Below are positions 16,644-24,196 of a stretch of 37,558 nt of DNA, in pieces. Made by a program: the position numbers and the translations under genes. The stretch lies in NCBI GenBank assembly GCA_028693555.1, contig JAQUVD010000036.1:1-37558 (forward strand), in the 5' to 3' direction. The notes under the pieces were generated by a model that did not search any database, was not told the DNA's origin, and was given only the letters and a program-made list of their open reading frames with translations. Within the stretch, counting starts at the first letter, position 1. Every line of letters starts with the position of its first letter. This DNA comes from Hespellia sp. (GTDB lineage Bacteria; Bacillota; Clostridia; Lachnospirales; Lachnospiraceae).

Positions 16644-17357
16644 ATGGACGTTCATGAGATCAGTATGGAATGTAAACGAACTGAATATATCGGCACAGCC
16701 GTACTTGATACCATTGGTCTGCTCATTTCTCGTGTAGATGATGCGCTGCTTAAGGAGATGGAGATAAAGCATCCATACAAAGCGCTCGGACTCATCAGCT
16801 CCCGCACCGGTGCTGCCGGGCAGATTACCGCTGTTGACGAGGCGGTAAAATCAACCAACACCGAAGTGGTGTCCATTGAACTTCCGCGTGATACGAAGGG
16901 CTGGGGCGGACATGGTAACTTCATCATTATTGGCGGGGATTCCGTATCCGATGTACGCCATGCCGTTGAGATTTCTTTGGAATTGATTCATAAATATGCC
17001 GGCGAATTATATATCAGTGAAGCAGGACATCTCGAATTCGCCTTTTCTGCAAGTGCCAGTCAGGCTTTGAACCTTGCCTTTGATGCGCCGATGAATCAGG
17101 CATTCGGTTTTCTCTGTGGTTCACCTGCTGCCATCGGTCTTGTGATGGCTGATACAGCCGTGAAATCCGCTAACGTTGAGATTGTCAATTATATGACTCC
17201 GGATCGAAAGACAAGCCACTCCAACGAGGTGATTCTCGTGATTACCGGAGATGCCAGTGCCGTCAAAAATGCAGTCTTAGAGGCACGTCAGATTGGACTT
17301 GAGCTTTTGATTTCGATGGGCAGTTATCCCGAGATACCTACTACCCCTTATTTATAA
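16644..17357 (+). CDS. Bacterial microcompartment shell protein, tandem-domain trimer (PduB/EtuB-like)
   Basis: A 237-residue protein with two BMC folds in a row (about 12-115 and 125-225). The N-terminal half has TEYIGTAVLDTIGLLISRVD and a GWGGHGNFIIIGGDSVSDV segment; the C-terminal half has GLVMADTAVKSANVEIVNYM and VILVITGDASAVKNAVLEAR. Such BMC-T proteins form trimers occupying a hexagonal tile in the polyhedral shell, and PduB-type members can form small-molecule pores. No aldehyde dehydrogenase, PTAC or signature enzyme lies beside it. It has its own perfect promoter with a candidate Spo0A box and converges with cwlD, overlapping it by 10 bases. Two further BMC genes lie 0.8 kb to the right on the other strand. 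Confidence 0.9.
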   Translation: MDVHEISMECKRTEYIGTAVLDTIGLLISRVDDALLKEMEIKHPYKALGLISSRTGAAGQITAVDEAVKSTNTEVVSIELPRDTKGWGGHGNFIIIGGDSVSDVRHAVEISLELIHKYAGELYISEAGHLEFAFSASASQALNLAFDAPMNQAFGFLCGSPAAIGLVMADTAVKSANVEIVNYMTPDRKTSHSNEVILVITGDASAVKNAVLEARQIGLELLISMGSYPEIPTTPYL

Positions 17358-18043
17358 TTTTCCAGATATTTTATGATTCCACTACAGATTGCCTCTGCAA
17401 TCTGATTCTGATATTCTTCGGACTTTAGTTTTTCTGCTTCCTCTGAATTACTGAGAAAGCCACATTCCACAATCACAAGCGGTACCTCCGTGTTTTTCAA
17501 AAGATAATAATTGGTATCCGCTTTTGCCTGACGGTTGTTTTCCGGGTCCACCTGAAGTAATGTTTCCTGCAAAATCTCTGCAGCCGCTTTTCCTTCTTCG
17601 GAATTCTTGTGATAAAAAACCTGCGCACCTTTTACAGACTCCGATGTGTAACTGTTTTGGTGAATACTGACCGCAAGATTCGGCTTGGTTTGATTAATCA
17701 GTCTGACTCGCGCGCTCAAGTCCGCAGACTTCGAGTCAGCCATGGTCGAATCGTCTTCCCGCGTCATCACAACTGTAATCCCTTTTTGTTCGAGATACTT
17801 ATTTAGCTTTTTAGCAATAAATAAGTTTACATCTTTTTCAAGAACATCATTGATTCCAACCTTTCCGGGATCGGTTGAACCGTGACCGGCATCAATCACA
17901 ACCGTTATCTTTTCCTTCCCTGCATCTGCTTTTGTCTGAATCTGATTCAGCATATACGCTCCCGCCTTCTGGCACGCGATAATCGTACCAAGCAGCAGAA
18001 GAATTCCGACCATATATTTCCACTTTTTCATAATTATTTCCAT
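17348..18043 (-). CDS. cwlD: N-acetylmuramoyl-L-alanine amidase, CwlD-like
   Basis: About 231 residues from the chosen ATG. A basic N-terminus and one hydrophobic helix (about 10-24) form a signal anchor, followed by an Amidase_3 domain. Zinc ligands and catalytic residues are visible: His54 in DAGHGSTDPG, Glu69 in VLEKD, His in SIHQNSYTS and the late Glu in VIVECGFLSN. CwlD cleaves stem peptides from muramic acid as the first step toward muramic lactam in the spore cortex, needed for germination; Amidase_3 enzymes also act in growth, so the spore role is a family-based inference. Starts at 18043 or 18031 are both possible with weak ribosome sites; an in-frame TTG at 18094 lies within a terminator and is rejected. 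Confidence 0.85.
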   Translation of the reverse strand: MEIIMKKWKYMVGILLLLGTIIACQKAGAYMLNQIQTKADAGKEKITVVIDAGHGSTDPGKVGINDVLEKDVNLFIAKKLNKYLEQKGITVVMTREDDSTMADSKSADLSARVRLINQTKPNLAVSIHQNSYTSESVKGAQVFYHKNSEEGKAAAEILQETLLQVDPENNRQAKADTNYYLLKNTEVPLVIVECGFLSNSEEAEKLKSEEYQNQIAEAICSGIIKYLENYK

Positions 18044-18080
18044 GGAGATTCTTCTTATTCCTATCGTATGAACAGGTATA

Positions 18081-18128
18081 AAAATAAAGAACAAGACAGA
18101 ATCACTTACTCATTTTTCTGCCTTGTTC
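18081..18128 (-). terminator. Terminator of the GH18-BMC operon
   Basis: On the reverse strand GAACAAG-CAGAA pairs with TTCTG-CTTGTTC (one mismatch) and is followed by TTTATTTTT. It separates the two BMC genes from cwlD. Confidence 0.8.
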
Positions 18129-18169
18129 TTCTTATTATCACATCATAATACCATAACTGCTTATCAAAC

Positions 18170-18442
18170 CTATCTTGCCAAACCTACCATACGTTCTGTC
18201 TCGTCTGACGGATTCGAGATCACTGCGGATGCAATCACCTCACAAGGCGGATTCTCCTTCACAGCGTCCACTGCTGATTGAACTGCCGAGACATCTCCAC
18301 CCACGAAAATCGTAACATGACCGCCGCATTTTGTATTCCATGTATCAAATCCCACTGCTGATGTTTTCAGCATCTTGTCAACAACAAGTACAGCCGATGC
18401 GCTTCCCAATACTTCTACCAAACCATATGCTCCGTATTTCAT
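18170..18442 (-). CDS. Bacterial microcompartment shell protein, single BMC domain
   Basis: A 90-residue single-domain BMC-H-type protein: opening YGAYGLVEVLGSASAVLVVD, central TKCGGHVTIFVGGDVSAVQSAVDAV and final VIASAVISNPS. Hexamers of such proteins tile the flat faces of a microcompartment shell. The usual lysine-rich strand is replaced by AVGFDTWNTKCGG, where a Cys lies near the expected pore loop. GGAGAG precedes the ATG, and the other BMC gene ends 18 bases upstream, so they are cotranscribed. It is not circularly permuted. No encapsulated enzyme gene is present. Confidence 0.9.
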   Translation of the reverse strand: MKYGAYGLVEVLGSASAVLVVDKMLKTSAVGFDTWNTKCGGHVTIFVGGDVSAVQSAVDAVKENPPCEVIASAVISNPSDETERMVGLAR

Positions 18443-18460
18443 ATCATTCTCTCCATCCGT

Positions 18461-18760
18461 TTATTTGTTAATTGTCATGTTCATCGCTACATCTGTTCCC
18501 TCGGTCGGTGATGCAATAATCGTATGACTCACAATCTTTGCAATCGGCGCCGCCACATTCAGTGCGACCTCCATCGCTGCATTGACGTTCGAGATATCTC
18601 CACGCATCTTGACACACGCGCCTGCCTTCAAACGATTTCTTTCAACTCCCTGAATCTTCACATCTGCCGCCTTGCTTGCCGCATCAAGTGCAACATAACA
18701 CGCTACCAGATTATCCAGTTCAAAAACTCCAAGTGCCTGTCCTTTGAAATTATCCTTCAT
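18461..18760 (-). CDS. Bacterial microcompartment shell protein, single BMC domain (EutM/PduA-like)
   Basis: A 99-residue BMC-H-type protein: GQALGVFELDNLVACYVALD, AADVKIQGVERNRLKAGACVKMRGD and NVAAPIAKIVSHTIIASP. The order of elements is the standard EutM/PduA fold. The start at 18760 is set by CAGGAGGAAGCT directly before it; an in-frame ATG at 18784 lies before that site. It begins 28 bases after the stop of the GH18 gene with no terminator between, so shell gene and cell-wall gene are on one transcript. The C-terminal DVAMNMTINK tail goes beyond the domain. Confidence 0.9.
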   Translation of the reverse strand: MKDNFKGQALGVFELDNLVACYVALDAASKAADVKIQGVERNRLKAGACVKMRGDISNVNAAMEVALNVAAPIAKIVSHTIIASPTEGTDVAMNMTINK

Positions 18761-18788
18761 AGCTTCCTCCTGATGATCGGTCATCCCT

Positions 18789-20633
18789 TTAATTTAAATA
18801 TTGACGTATCGTGTTCCATATATCCGCAGTCTCAAAACCTAATGCCCATGATGAGACACCCGCAATGCCTTCCTGCTGAATCAGTTTCATCTTCTCTTCG
18901 ATCGACTTCGCATCCTCCAGCCACATCTTATAGGTCGTTCCATCACTCTCCCACTGCGCATAATTCTGCTTGGTCTTCTCATCCCAGCTCGCAGCAGCTC
19001 CTGCATTGCTTAGAATCTCCGCCTGCATATTCATACGATAATCCTCACAGGCAAATGTTGCACCCGTAATCGACCAGAGTCTGGTATAGAACGGAAGTCC
19101 ATTGATTACCTTGTCTGCCGGAACCGCATCCAGTGTGTCTTCAATTCCAGCCTTTACATAATCATATGAAGCTACCGATCCCGGCTGTTCTGACCCTGAT
19201 GTATGTTCATCATATCCCATGATTACAACATAATCAGCTACCACGCCCTGTTCCTTGTAATCTCTAAATTCATTAAACGGCATTGGGACATAATTGTCAA
19301 CAGAAAATACTAAGTTGTTCTGTCTGCATTTCACTCCCAATTCTCGAACAAACTGGATAAAATGTACTCCGCTTTCTTCCGCTATTAATTCAAAATCAAG
19401 ATTGATGCCATCTACACCAGCCTGAAGCGCTGCTGCAATCACCTGATTTTCAAGATTCTCGCGCTTTGAAGTATAACTCAAAACCTGTGTTACTTCTTCC
19501 TGTGTACTTAATCCGTCATGGAAATCGCGGAACATAGCCCATACTTCTAAGTTCGCATTATGTGCATATTCTACGTAGGAAGTATCTGCGATTGAAGTAA
19601 GGTTTCCTTGCGTATCTGCGATACCAAACCACGTTGGCGAAACGGTATTCAGACCTTCCGCCGCCGAAAGTTCGCCGAGTGCCGCTTCATTCGCAGTCGG
19701 ATTTTCCACGTTATTCCATGTCATATTAATCTTATAATCTTTTGTAATACTTGTGTATTCCGGCTCTGTGAAGTCTCTGGAAATGGTTTCGGTCGTCTGT
19801 TTGTTTAATGTGCTCTTTTTCACATATCCGATAAATCCATCGCTGGTACGAACCTTTTTCCAATCTCCTTCATCTTCAATCACAGTTACTTTGTCTGATT
19901 TTGATATCTGTGTTAGAATCGGGCTCTTCACCCCACCCTGATAACGAACCTGTGTATTACGTTTTACTGTTGCAACATCTGTATCTCCCGTTGCTGTTAC
20001 AATCATTGCTCTGTTCGGGTTCTTGCTCACTTTAAAATCCATATCCGTGTACTGCTTCACAAAATCAAGTGCAATATATGCGCTGCTTCCATCCGTCTTT
20101 AAAATGATGTTGTCTGCACTCTTCTGTTCCTCTACTACGGTATAATCTTTACTGTCCACACCAACCGTTATATTTCCATTTGGTAATGTATAAAGCAGTT
20201 TGCTCTCATTTGCATCCCAGTAAAAACGACTGTTTACATTTTTCCGAAGTGTATCGTACTCAATATATGGGACTCCATCAATTATCTTTCCACCTGCACC
20301 GACTACGGTGTTATCTACAATCACTGCAAGATCATCCTCTGCTGTTATTCCATAATATTTGTTCAGGTCAGCAGTTTCTTTTGATCCGCCATACCTCTGC
20401 CAGAGAAATAGTCCTGCTGCTACGGCCAGTACCAGTATCAATACAATTGCTATGATAATCCCTATCTTTTTCTGTCGCTTTTTCTTTGCTCTTACGATCT
20501 GCGCTCTACGTGCTCTCTGCTCTTCCCGCGCTGCACTTGGTCGTCTGTTTTCAACCGATGGTTTTCGTTTTGGTCTGTTTCCAGTGGGCCTTTGGCCAGT
20601 TGGGCGTTTTTTCCTTTGCTCTCTCTCGTCCAT
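18789..20633 (-). CDS. Membrane-anchored SH3 and GH18 domain protein (chitinase/spore-hydrolase-like)
   Basis: A 614-residue protein. Residues 1-55 are very basic and Pro/Arg-rich (cytoplasmic), 57-79 a membrane helix, 90-210 a copper-amine-oxidase-N-like domain, about 218-276 a bacterial SH3 domain (RNTQVRYQGGVKSPIL ... GFIGYVKKSTL) and 295-614 a GH18 barrel. The GH18 catalytic signature DxxDxDxE appears as DGINLDFE with general acid Glu415, so it should be active on N-acetylglucosamine-containing glycans. Relatives include YaaH/SleL-type spore cortex enzymes; the substrate here is unproven. It heads an operon with two BMC genes. The promoter has a weak -35 and an exact Spo0A box. Confidence 0.9.
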   Translation of the reverse strand: MDEREQRKKRPTGQRPTGNRPKRKPSVENRRPSAAREEQRARRAQIVRAKKKRQKKIGIIIAIVLILVLAVAAGLFLWQRYGGSKETADLNKYYGITAEDDLAVIVDNTVVGAGGKIIDGVPYIEYDTLRKNVNSRFYWDANESKLLYTLPNGNITVGVDSKDYTVVEEQKSADNIILKTDGSSAYIALDFVKQYTDMDFKVSKNPNRAMIVTATGDTDVATVKRNTQVRYQGGVKSPILTQISKSDKVTVIEDEGDWKKVRTSDGFIGYVKKSTLNKQTTETISRDFTEPEYTSITKDYKINMTWNNVENPTANEAALGELSAAEGLNTVSPTWFGIADTQGNLTSIADTSYVEYAHNANLEVWAMFRDFHDGLSTQEEVTQVLSYTSKRENLENQVIAAALQAGVDGINLDFELIAEESGVHFIQFVRELGVKCRQNNLVFSVDNYVPMPFNEFRDYKEQGVVADYVVIMGYDEHTSGSEQPGSVASYDYVKAGIEDTLDAVPADKVINGLPFYTRLWSITGATFACEDYRMNMQAEILSNAGAAASWDEKTKQNYAQWESDGTTYKMWLEDAKSIEEKMKLIQQEGIAGVSSWALGFETADIWNTIRQYLN

Positions 20634-20656
20634 ACCGTACCTCCTCTATTAGCCCC

Positions 20657-20684
20657 ATTATACCATAATTTCAGTATCCGTCAT
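20657..20684 (-). promoter_or_regulatory. Promoter of the GH18-BMC operon
   Basis: Reverse strand ATGACG (20684-20679), 16-base spacer, perfect TATAAT (20662-20657). The weak -35 with a Spo0A box directly upstream resembles Spo0A-activated sigma-A promoters such as spoIIG. Confidence 0.6.
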
Positions 20685-20690
20685 TATATT

Positions 20691-20697
20691 TTCGACA
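20691..20697 (-). promoter_or_regulatory. Candidate Spo0A box of the GH18-BMC operon
   Basis: TGTCGAA on the reverse strand, exact match, centred about 44 bases upstream of the predicted transcription start. Confidence 0.55.
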
Positions 20698-20749
20698 TTT
20701 ATTTTACGTCTATTTTGTCTGTAATAGAAGGGGATCTATTCTCGCATAG

Positions 20750-20962
20750 TTATTTTAATTTCGTAAAATCAATTTTCTCTATATTGCCGTCTTTATTCAT
20801 GACGTAATCGCGCATATATGCACCGTCTTCCCGGATGATGTGAGCATTCACCACCTGCTGTGGACTTGCCGGGTATCCTTCTATATCGATTTGGACACCT
20901 TTTCGTTCCAGTTCTTCTAATTCCGCAAATAATTGTAAGAACCGTTCATTCTCGTCTATCAT
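20750..20962 (-). CDS. Small hypothetical protein, 70 residues
   Basis: A short protein starting MIDENERFLQLFAELEELE, with no signal peptide, membrane helix or metal motif. The first 25 residues look like an amphipathic helix; the rest is mixed (GYPASPQQVVNAHIIREDG, then YMRDYVMNKDGNIEKIDF). The ATG at 20962 is supported by AAAGGA 6 bases upstream; the longer open frame up to 21124 reads through sequence with no ribosome site and an unlikely composition. It lies upstream of the GH18 operon on the same strand, separated by that operon's promoter. Function unknown. Confidence 0.6.
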   Translation of the reverse strand: MIDENERFLQLFAELEELERKGVQIDIEGYPASPQQVVNAHIIREDGAYMRDYVMNKDGNIEKIDFTKLK

Positions 20963-21318
20963 ATTTTTCCTTTCTCCGAATCGGATATACCCTCCCACAA
21001 GGATCATTTCGCGGTGTGACACTAAAAAAGAAGGGTAGCAAGAAGATAGTTTGATACTAAAAACTATAGTTAACAATAACACTCTGTTCTGTAATATAAT
21101 AAAGTCTGCTTGAATTTTGTTCACGAAACGTGAACGATTGAATCAGGATCATTGATATATCCTTTAGAATTGTTAGATTCTCTCATAAATAGTACGAGAA
21201 TAACTTTAAATTGCATTCCCTCCTTTGCATCTGATTGGTTCCGATCGGGAATACTATCTTCTTGTAACTGCAATTATAATCATTTTATTTTCAGATTGCA
21301 AGTATTTTTTTGTTTTTC
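20963..21318. other. Intergenic region with a short palindrome, otherwise unassigned
   Basis: No gene is supported here. The only clear structure is GTTCACG-AAA-CGTGAAC at 21119-21135, a 7-bp inverted repeat that could be an operator. No strong promoter for the 70-residue gene was recognised. The right end leads into the mecA promoter. Confidence 0.5.
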
Positions 21319-21347
21319 TTTACATATTTTTTGTTTTTGTTTATACT
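21319..21347 (+). promoter_or_regulatory. mecA promoter
   Basis: TTTACA (21319-21324), 17-base spacer, TATACT (21342-21347), 48 bases before the ATG. Confidence 0.7.
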
Positions 21348-21394
21348 AATAGTGAGGAACCATTTATGTTTCAATTTGATAAGGATGTGATAAT

Positions 21395-22111
21395 ATGAAG
21401 ATTGAAAAATTAAATGACAATCAAATTCGTTGTACCTTAACTCGTGCCGACTTAGCCGAGCGCCAGTTAAAGCTCAGTGAGCTTGCCTATGGTACAGAGA
21501 AGGCAAAATCTTTATTCCGTGACATGATGCAGCAGGCTTCTTTTGATTTCGGATTTGAGGCAGAAGACATTCCATTGATGATTGAGGCAATTCCTGCTTC
21601 CGCAGATTCTCTTGTGCTGATCATTACGAAAGTCGAAGATCCAGAAGAACTAGATACGCGATTTTCAAAATTTACACCAAATGGTGATTTTGATTCAAAT
21701 ACAAACACGCCGCAGCTCGAAAAGCTAGAAGGAGCTGAAGAATTTTTAGATTTACTTGACAAAGTGAAAGGTGCGACTGCAAGTGCAGTTCCCCCTGAGA
21801 AAGAATCATCTACACCATTTCAAGTACGTCTCTTCTCATTTGAAGATATCGACAGCGTGATTTTGGTATCGCACTTGCTTGCGCCACAATACAGCGGTTC
21901 TAATACACTTTACAAGAACAACGCTGCCGGAATTTATGTATTGGCTCTGACTCAGTCAGATCTCACGAACATGGAGTTTAATAAGATTTGTAATATGCTT
22001 TCCGAATATGGAGCGTCAGAAAAGGCATCACCTGCGATTCTGGCTTATCTGGAAGAGCACTGCGAGACAACAATCTCCGCAAATGCAATCCAGAAGCTTT
22101 CGCAGATTTAA
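21395..22111 (+). CDS. mecA: Adaptor protein MecA
   Basis: A 238-residue adaptor that delivers substrates to the ClpC/ClpP protease and helps ClpC assemble. The N-terminal substrate-binding part starts MKIEKLNDNQIRCTLTRADL, the typical MecA opening. A charged linker (about 85-130) leads to the ClpC-binding C-terminal domain (about 140-230, with FSFEDIDSVILVSHLL and LYKNNAAGIYVLAL). Length is slightly above the Bacillus protein. It stands alone with its own promoter and terminator. In bacilli MecA controls ComK and Spo0A activity; the latter is of interest given candidate Spo0A boxes nearby, but this link is inference. Confidence 0.93.
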   Translation: MKIEKLNDNQIRCTLTRADLAERQLKLSELAYGTEKAKSLFRDMMQQASFDFGFEAEDIPLMIEAIPASADSLVLIITKVEDPEELDTRFSKFTPNGDFDSNTNTPQLEKLEGAEEFLDLLDKVKGATASAVPPEKESSTPFQVRLFSFEDIDSVILVSHLLAPQYSGSNTLYKNNAAGIYVLALTQSDLTNMEFNKICNMLSEYGASEKASPAILAYLEEHCETTISANAIQKLSQI

Positions 22112-22146
22112 AAAGACAAGGAGCGATTTTTGCTCCTTGTCTTTTT
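22110..22146. terminator. Bidirectional terminator between mecA and the DUF1858 gene
   Basis: A 15-bp stem (AAAAAGACAAGGAGC with its exact complement) around a 7-base loop, ending in T on both strands. Confidence 0.9.
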
Positions 22147-22152
22147 CATTCC

Positions 22153-22350
22153 TTATGCATTGATTGCTGCATTAATCTTTTCAACTAATAAATCTGCATC
22201 TATTCCGTGAACCATCGCTGCTTCCTGAATTGTCTCAGCCTGAGCTGATGGGCATCCAAGACAGTGCATTCCGATTTCCATAAGAATTGGCGCTACTGTT
22301 GGCGCTTCTGCCATTAATGTACCAATTGTTGTCTCTTTCGAAACTGTCAT
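22153..22350 (-). CDS. DUF1858 domain protein
   Basis: A 65-residue single-domain protein: [15 protein letters not shown], then [19 protein letters not shown] and a final helix. The [11 protein letters not shown] stretch with two Cys three residues apart is the hallmark of DUF1858, found alone or fused to hybrid-cluster or other redox proteins, which suggests metal, cluster or disulfide chemistry; the biochemical role is not known. The ATG at 22350 lies 8 bases after AGGAGG; an ATG at 22356 is too close to that site. A promoter (TTGATA-17-TATAAT) lies just upstream. Confidence 0.88.
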   Translation of the reverse strand: MTVSKETTIGTLMAEAPTVAPILMEIGMHCLGCPSAQAETIQEAAMVHGIDADLLVEKINAAINA

Positions 22351-22383
22351 GTTCATTTCCTCCTTTATTCTTCAGTGCTTTCT

Positions 22384-22412
22384 ATTATAATCCTAATTAT
22401 TTAATTTATCAA
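22384..22412 (-). promoter_or_regulatory. Promoter of the DUF1858 gene
   Basis: Reverse strand TTGATA (22412-22407), 17-base spacer, TATAAT (22389-22384). Confidence 0.75.
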
Positions 22413-22547
22413 CATTTATTCATCACACATCCGTTCTGTTTCAGAGCTGTGCGAAAAGTCACCTCTTTTTCAGACAATTCTCTTTCTTGTGTAACTACTC
22501 ACTATTAATTTTTGACAACTTAAAAGTCAATATTTTTTCCATTTTTT

Positions 22548-22746
22548 TTCGACATTTTTCGATTTTCGTCATTTGTTCACAAAACGCGTGTTCTTTTATT
22601 TCTCAAAGTAATCCACCGAAAACACATGTTTTTATGTGGATAATGTGAATAACTTTTTTGAAAAGACCTTTTTTCCACGTTTTTTCTATTTTTCAGTGTG
22701 GATAAGTTGAAAAGTTCTTTTTTTTCAAGCTCATCCTTTTTCGACA
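22548..22746. other. AT-rich gap with DnaA-box and Spo0A-box sequences (origin-like)
   Basis: This gene-free stretch holds TGTGGATAA twice (22635-22643 and 22697-22705), the exact complement of the DnaA box TTATCCACA, plus TGTGAATAA (22644-22652, one mismatch) directly after the first. Two exact Spo0A-box sequences flank them (TTCGACA at 22548-22554 and 22740-22746). Surroundings are runs of A and T. No dnaA, dnaN or rpmH gene is near, so a chromosomal origin is not established; a DnaA-binding regulatory or titration site is equally possible. Confidence 0.4.
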
Positions 22747-22805
22747 AAAAAAAACAATTTTGTATATTTTGTATAATTGCATTTTCTATCGGATACTTGA
22801 CCGCT

Positions 22806-23894
22806 TTAAATCACTCTTCTGATTGTAACAAGACTTGAGAACAATGCATCTGAAACAACAATTCCATATGTTTCATTCATCGCATTGACAATTGTGCCAT
22901 CTCCCATGTAAAGTCCGACATGTCCATCATATAAAAAAATGTCTCCAGGCATTGCCGCATCTGCGCTGATTGCTGTTCCCACATTCTCCATATCCCAGGT
23001 CGTTCTAGGGAGCGATACGCCAAAATGTGCATAGACGGACTGCACAAATCCCGAACAGTCACATCCATCGGTCAGACTTGTTCCTCCCCATACATATGGG
23101 TTTCCTACAAACTGACACGCGTAATCGATAATCGCCTGACCACTTCCGCTTGCCGCCGGTGTTGTCTGTACGGTCTGTACTGCTGCGGTCTCTTCTACCG
23201 CGTTCTTATCGGCTTCTTCTTTTGCAATTCTTGCAGCTTCCTCTTCTTTCGATTCTGCATATGACAGATTGTCTGCAACTTCCAGATAATCACCGCAAGA
23301 CCAGCCACTTATATTTCCAACTTGTATCGGGTACCATCCATTAATCGGTTCACCCAATACGGCATATTTTTCATTATAATTTATCTGTGTGATGATATTG
23401 GCATCTGTACTCTGCCCATCTCGTACATTTAATACCGTTGCTGTTACGGTTGCTGTCTCTTTCACCTGATTCACTGCATATTCTTTTGCCGCACCTCCGG
23501 TTAAGAGATCTGCTGTCGGCACATATCCGGTTACATTTCCGGATGTCACCTGTGTATAGTCCCCTTCTACTCCAAGAACTGTCGCGATATTTCCCGAATA
23601 TAGTTTCCCGGTCCAATCACTTTCTGTATTAGGAGCGCTGCGAACATAGACATATTCTTCCTCTATATTCGCAAACGCTCTGTTAGAATACTCACCCTGT
23701 TCTGTCGGTACCAGATATAATTCAATCGGATGTTGAACGCTTGATTGATAACATTGTTCTAATACCGTTTCGATTCCTGCTGTTGGTAATACATAATCGT
23801 CCGCTGCATGTACCGTAAAAGCCTTCCCCGGAATCACGATTGTTCCTGCGAGCGCAGCAACAACCAGTTTTTGCTTCATATACTTTTGTTTCAT
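22806..23894 (-). CDS. Secreted SH3-SH3-NlpC/P60 peptidoglycan endopeptidase
   Basis: A 362-residue exported protein. Signal peptide 1-31 ends VHAADD. Two SH3b domains follow (about 78-132 with YVYVRSAPNTESDWTGKLYS, and 147-206 with TVLNVRDGQSTDANIITQIN), then an Ala/Glu-rich linker (about 212-250) and an NlpC/P60 domain (252-362). The catalytic residues are Cys280 (CDCSGF), His325 (DGHVGLYMG) and Asn337 as third residue. Such enzymes cut gamma-D-glutamyl-diamino acid bonds in peptidoglycan. AAAGGAGG precedes the ATG. It has a perfect promoter at 23974-24002 and a leader of about 70 bases with AATGTT/AACATT inverted repeats. Vegetative wall turnover is likely. Confidence 0.93.
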   Translation of the reverse strand: MKQKYMKQKLVVAALAGTIVIPGKAFTVHAADDYVLPTAGIETVLEQCYQSSVQHPIELYLVPTEQGEYSNRAFANIEEEYVYVRSAPNTESDWTGKLYSGNIATVLGVEGDYTQVTSGNVTGYVPTADLLTGGAAKEYAVNQVKETATVTATVLNVRDGQSTDANIITQINYNEKYAVLGEPINGWYPIQVGNISGWSCGDYLEVADNLSYAESKEEEAARIAKEEADKNAVEETAAVQTVQTTPAASGSGQAIIDYACQFVGNPYVWGGTSLTDGCDCSGFVQSVYAHFGVSLPRTTWDMENVGTAISADAAMPGDIFLYDGHVGLYMGDGTIVNAMNETYGIVVSDALFSSLVTIRRVI

Positions 23895-24121
23895 ATAAAA
23901 CCTCCTTTGAATGTTTTTTATCTTTAGTAGGAAGTTTTAAATGTTACATTTCTGTTAACATTGTTACGAGGCAATTATATCAATTCCCTGCACCGCTGTC
24001 AATATAAGTATGTCCCTAATCGCTCGACAAACTCTGTCATTTCACGACATTTAAGATATTATTTATCCTTTTTATAAATTGTTAAATCTTTTGTAACATT
24101 TCATTTTTTTCAAATATGCAG
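23895..24121. other. Divergent intergenic region between the NlpC/P60 gene and perR
   Basis: Holds the leader and promoter of the NlpC/P60 gene (left) and leads into the perR promoter (right). A near-match Spo0A box (CTCGACA, one mismatch) lies at 24023-24029, about 25 bases upstream of the NlpC -35. No gene is seen. Confidence 0.5.
23974..24002 (-). promoter_or_regulatory. Consensus promoter of the NlpC/P60 gene
   Basis: Reverse strand TTGACA (24002-23997), 17-base spacer, TATAAT (23979-23974). Confidence 0.88.
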
Positions 24122-24150
24122 TTGACAAATCTACAATTTTGTTTTATATT
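24122..24150 (+). promoter_or_regulatory. perR promoter
   Basis: TTGACA (24122-24127), 17-base spacer, TATATT (24145-24150). The same -35/-10 pair and spacing recur before the second reverse rubrerythrin gene. Confidence 0.8.
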
Positions 24151-24158
24151 GATTTCAG

Positions 24159-24173
24159 TAACTATTATTGTTA
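24159..24173. promoter_or_regulatory. Candidate PerR operator (autoregulation)
   Basis: TAACTATTATTGTTA is a 15-base imperfect palindrome overlapping the transcription start of perR. The core ACTATTATT is repeated in the palindrome at 25566-25580 upstream of the second reverse rubrerythrin gene. The spacing and AT-rich form fit a diverged PerR box (TTATAATNATTATAA), though several positions differ. Confidence 0.5.
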
Positions 24174-24196
24174 TTGATTTGAAAGGAGGATTCCCA

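Noticed and set aside
18044-18094. Upstream TTG start adding 17 residues to the CwlD-like protein
   Set aside because: It lies within the stem and T run of the BMC operon terminator and has no ribosome site.
21121-21216. 31-residue open frame on the reverse strand with AAAGGAGG just before its ATG
   Set aside because: The ribosome site is only about 3 bases from the ATG, no domain is visible and the end lies in the palindrome; chance is more likely.
24116-24196. N-terminal extension of 27 residues for PerR
   Set aside because: It covers the promoter and candidate operator; the TTG at 24197 has an ideal AAAGGAGG and gives the normal Fur-family length.
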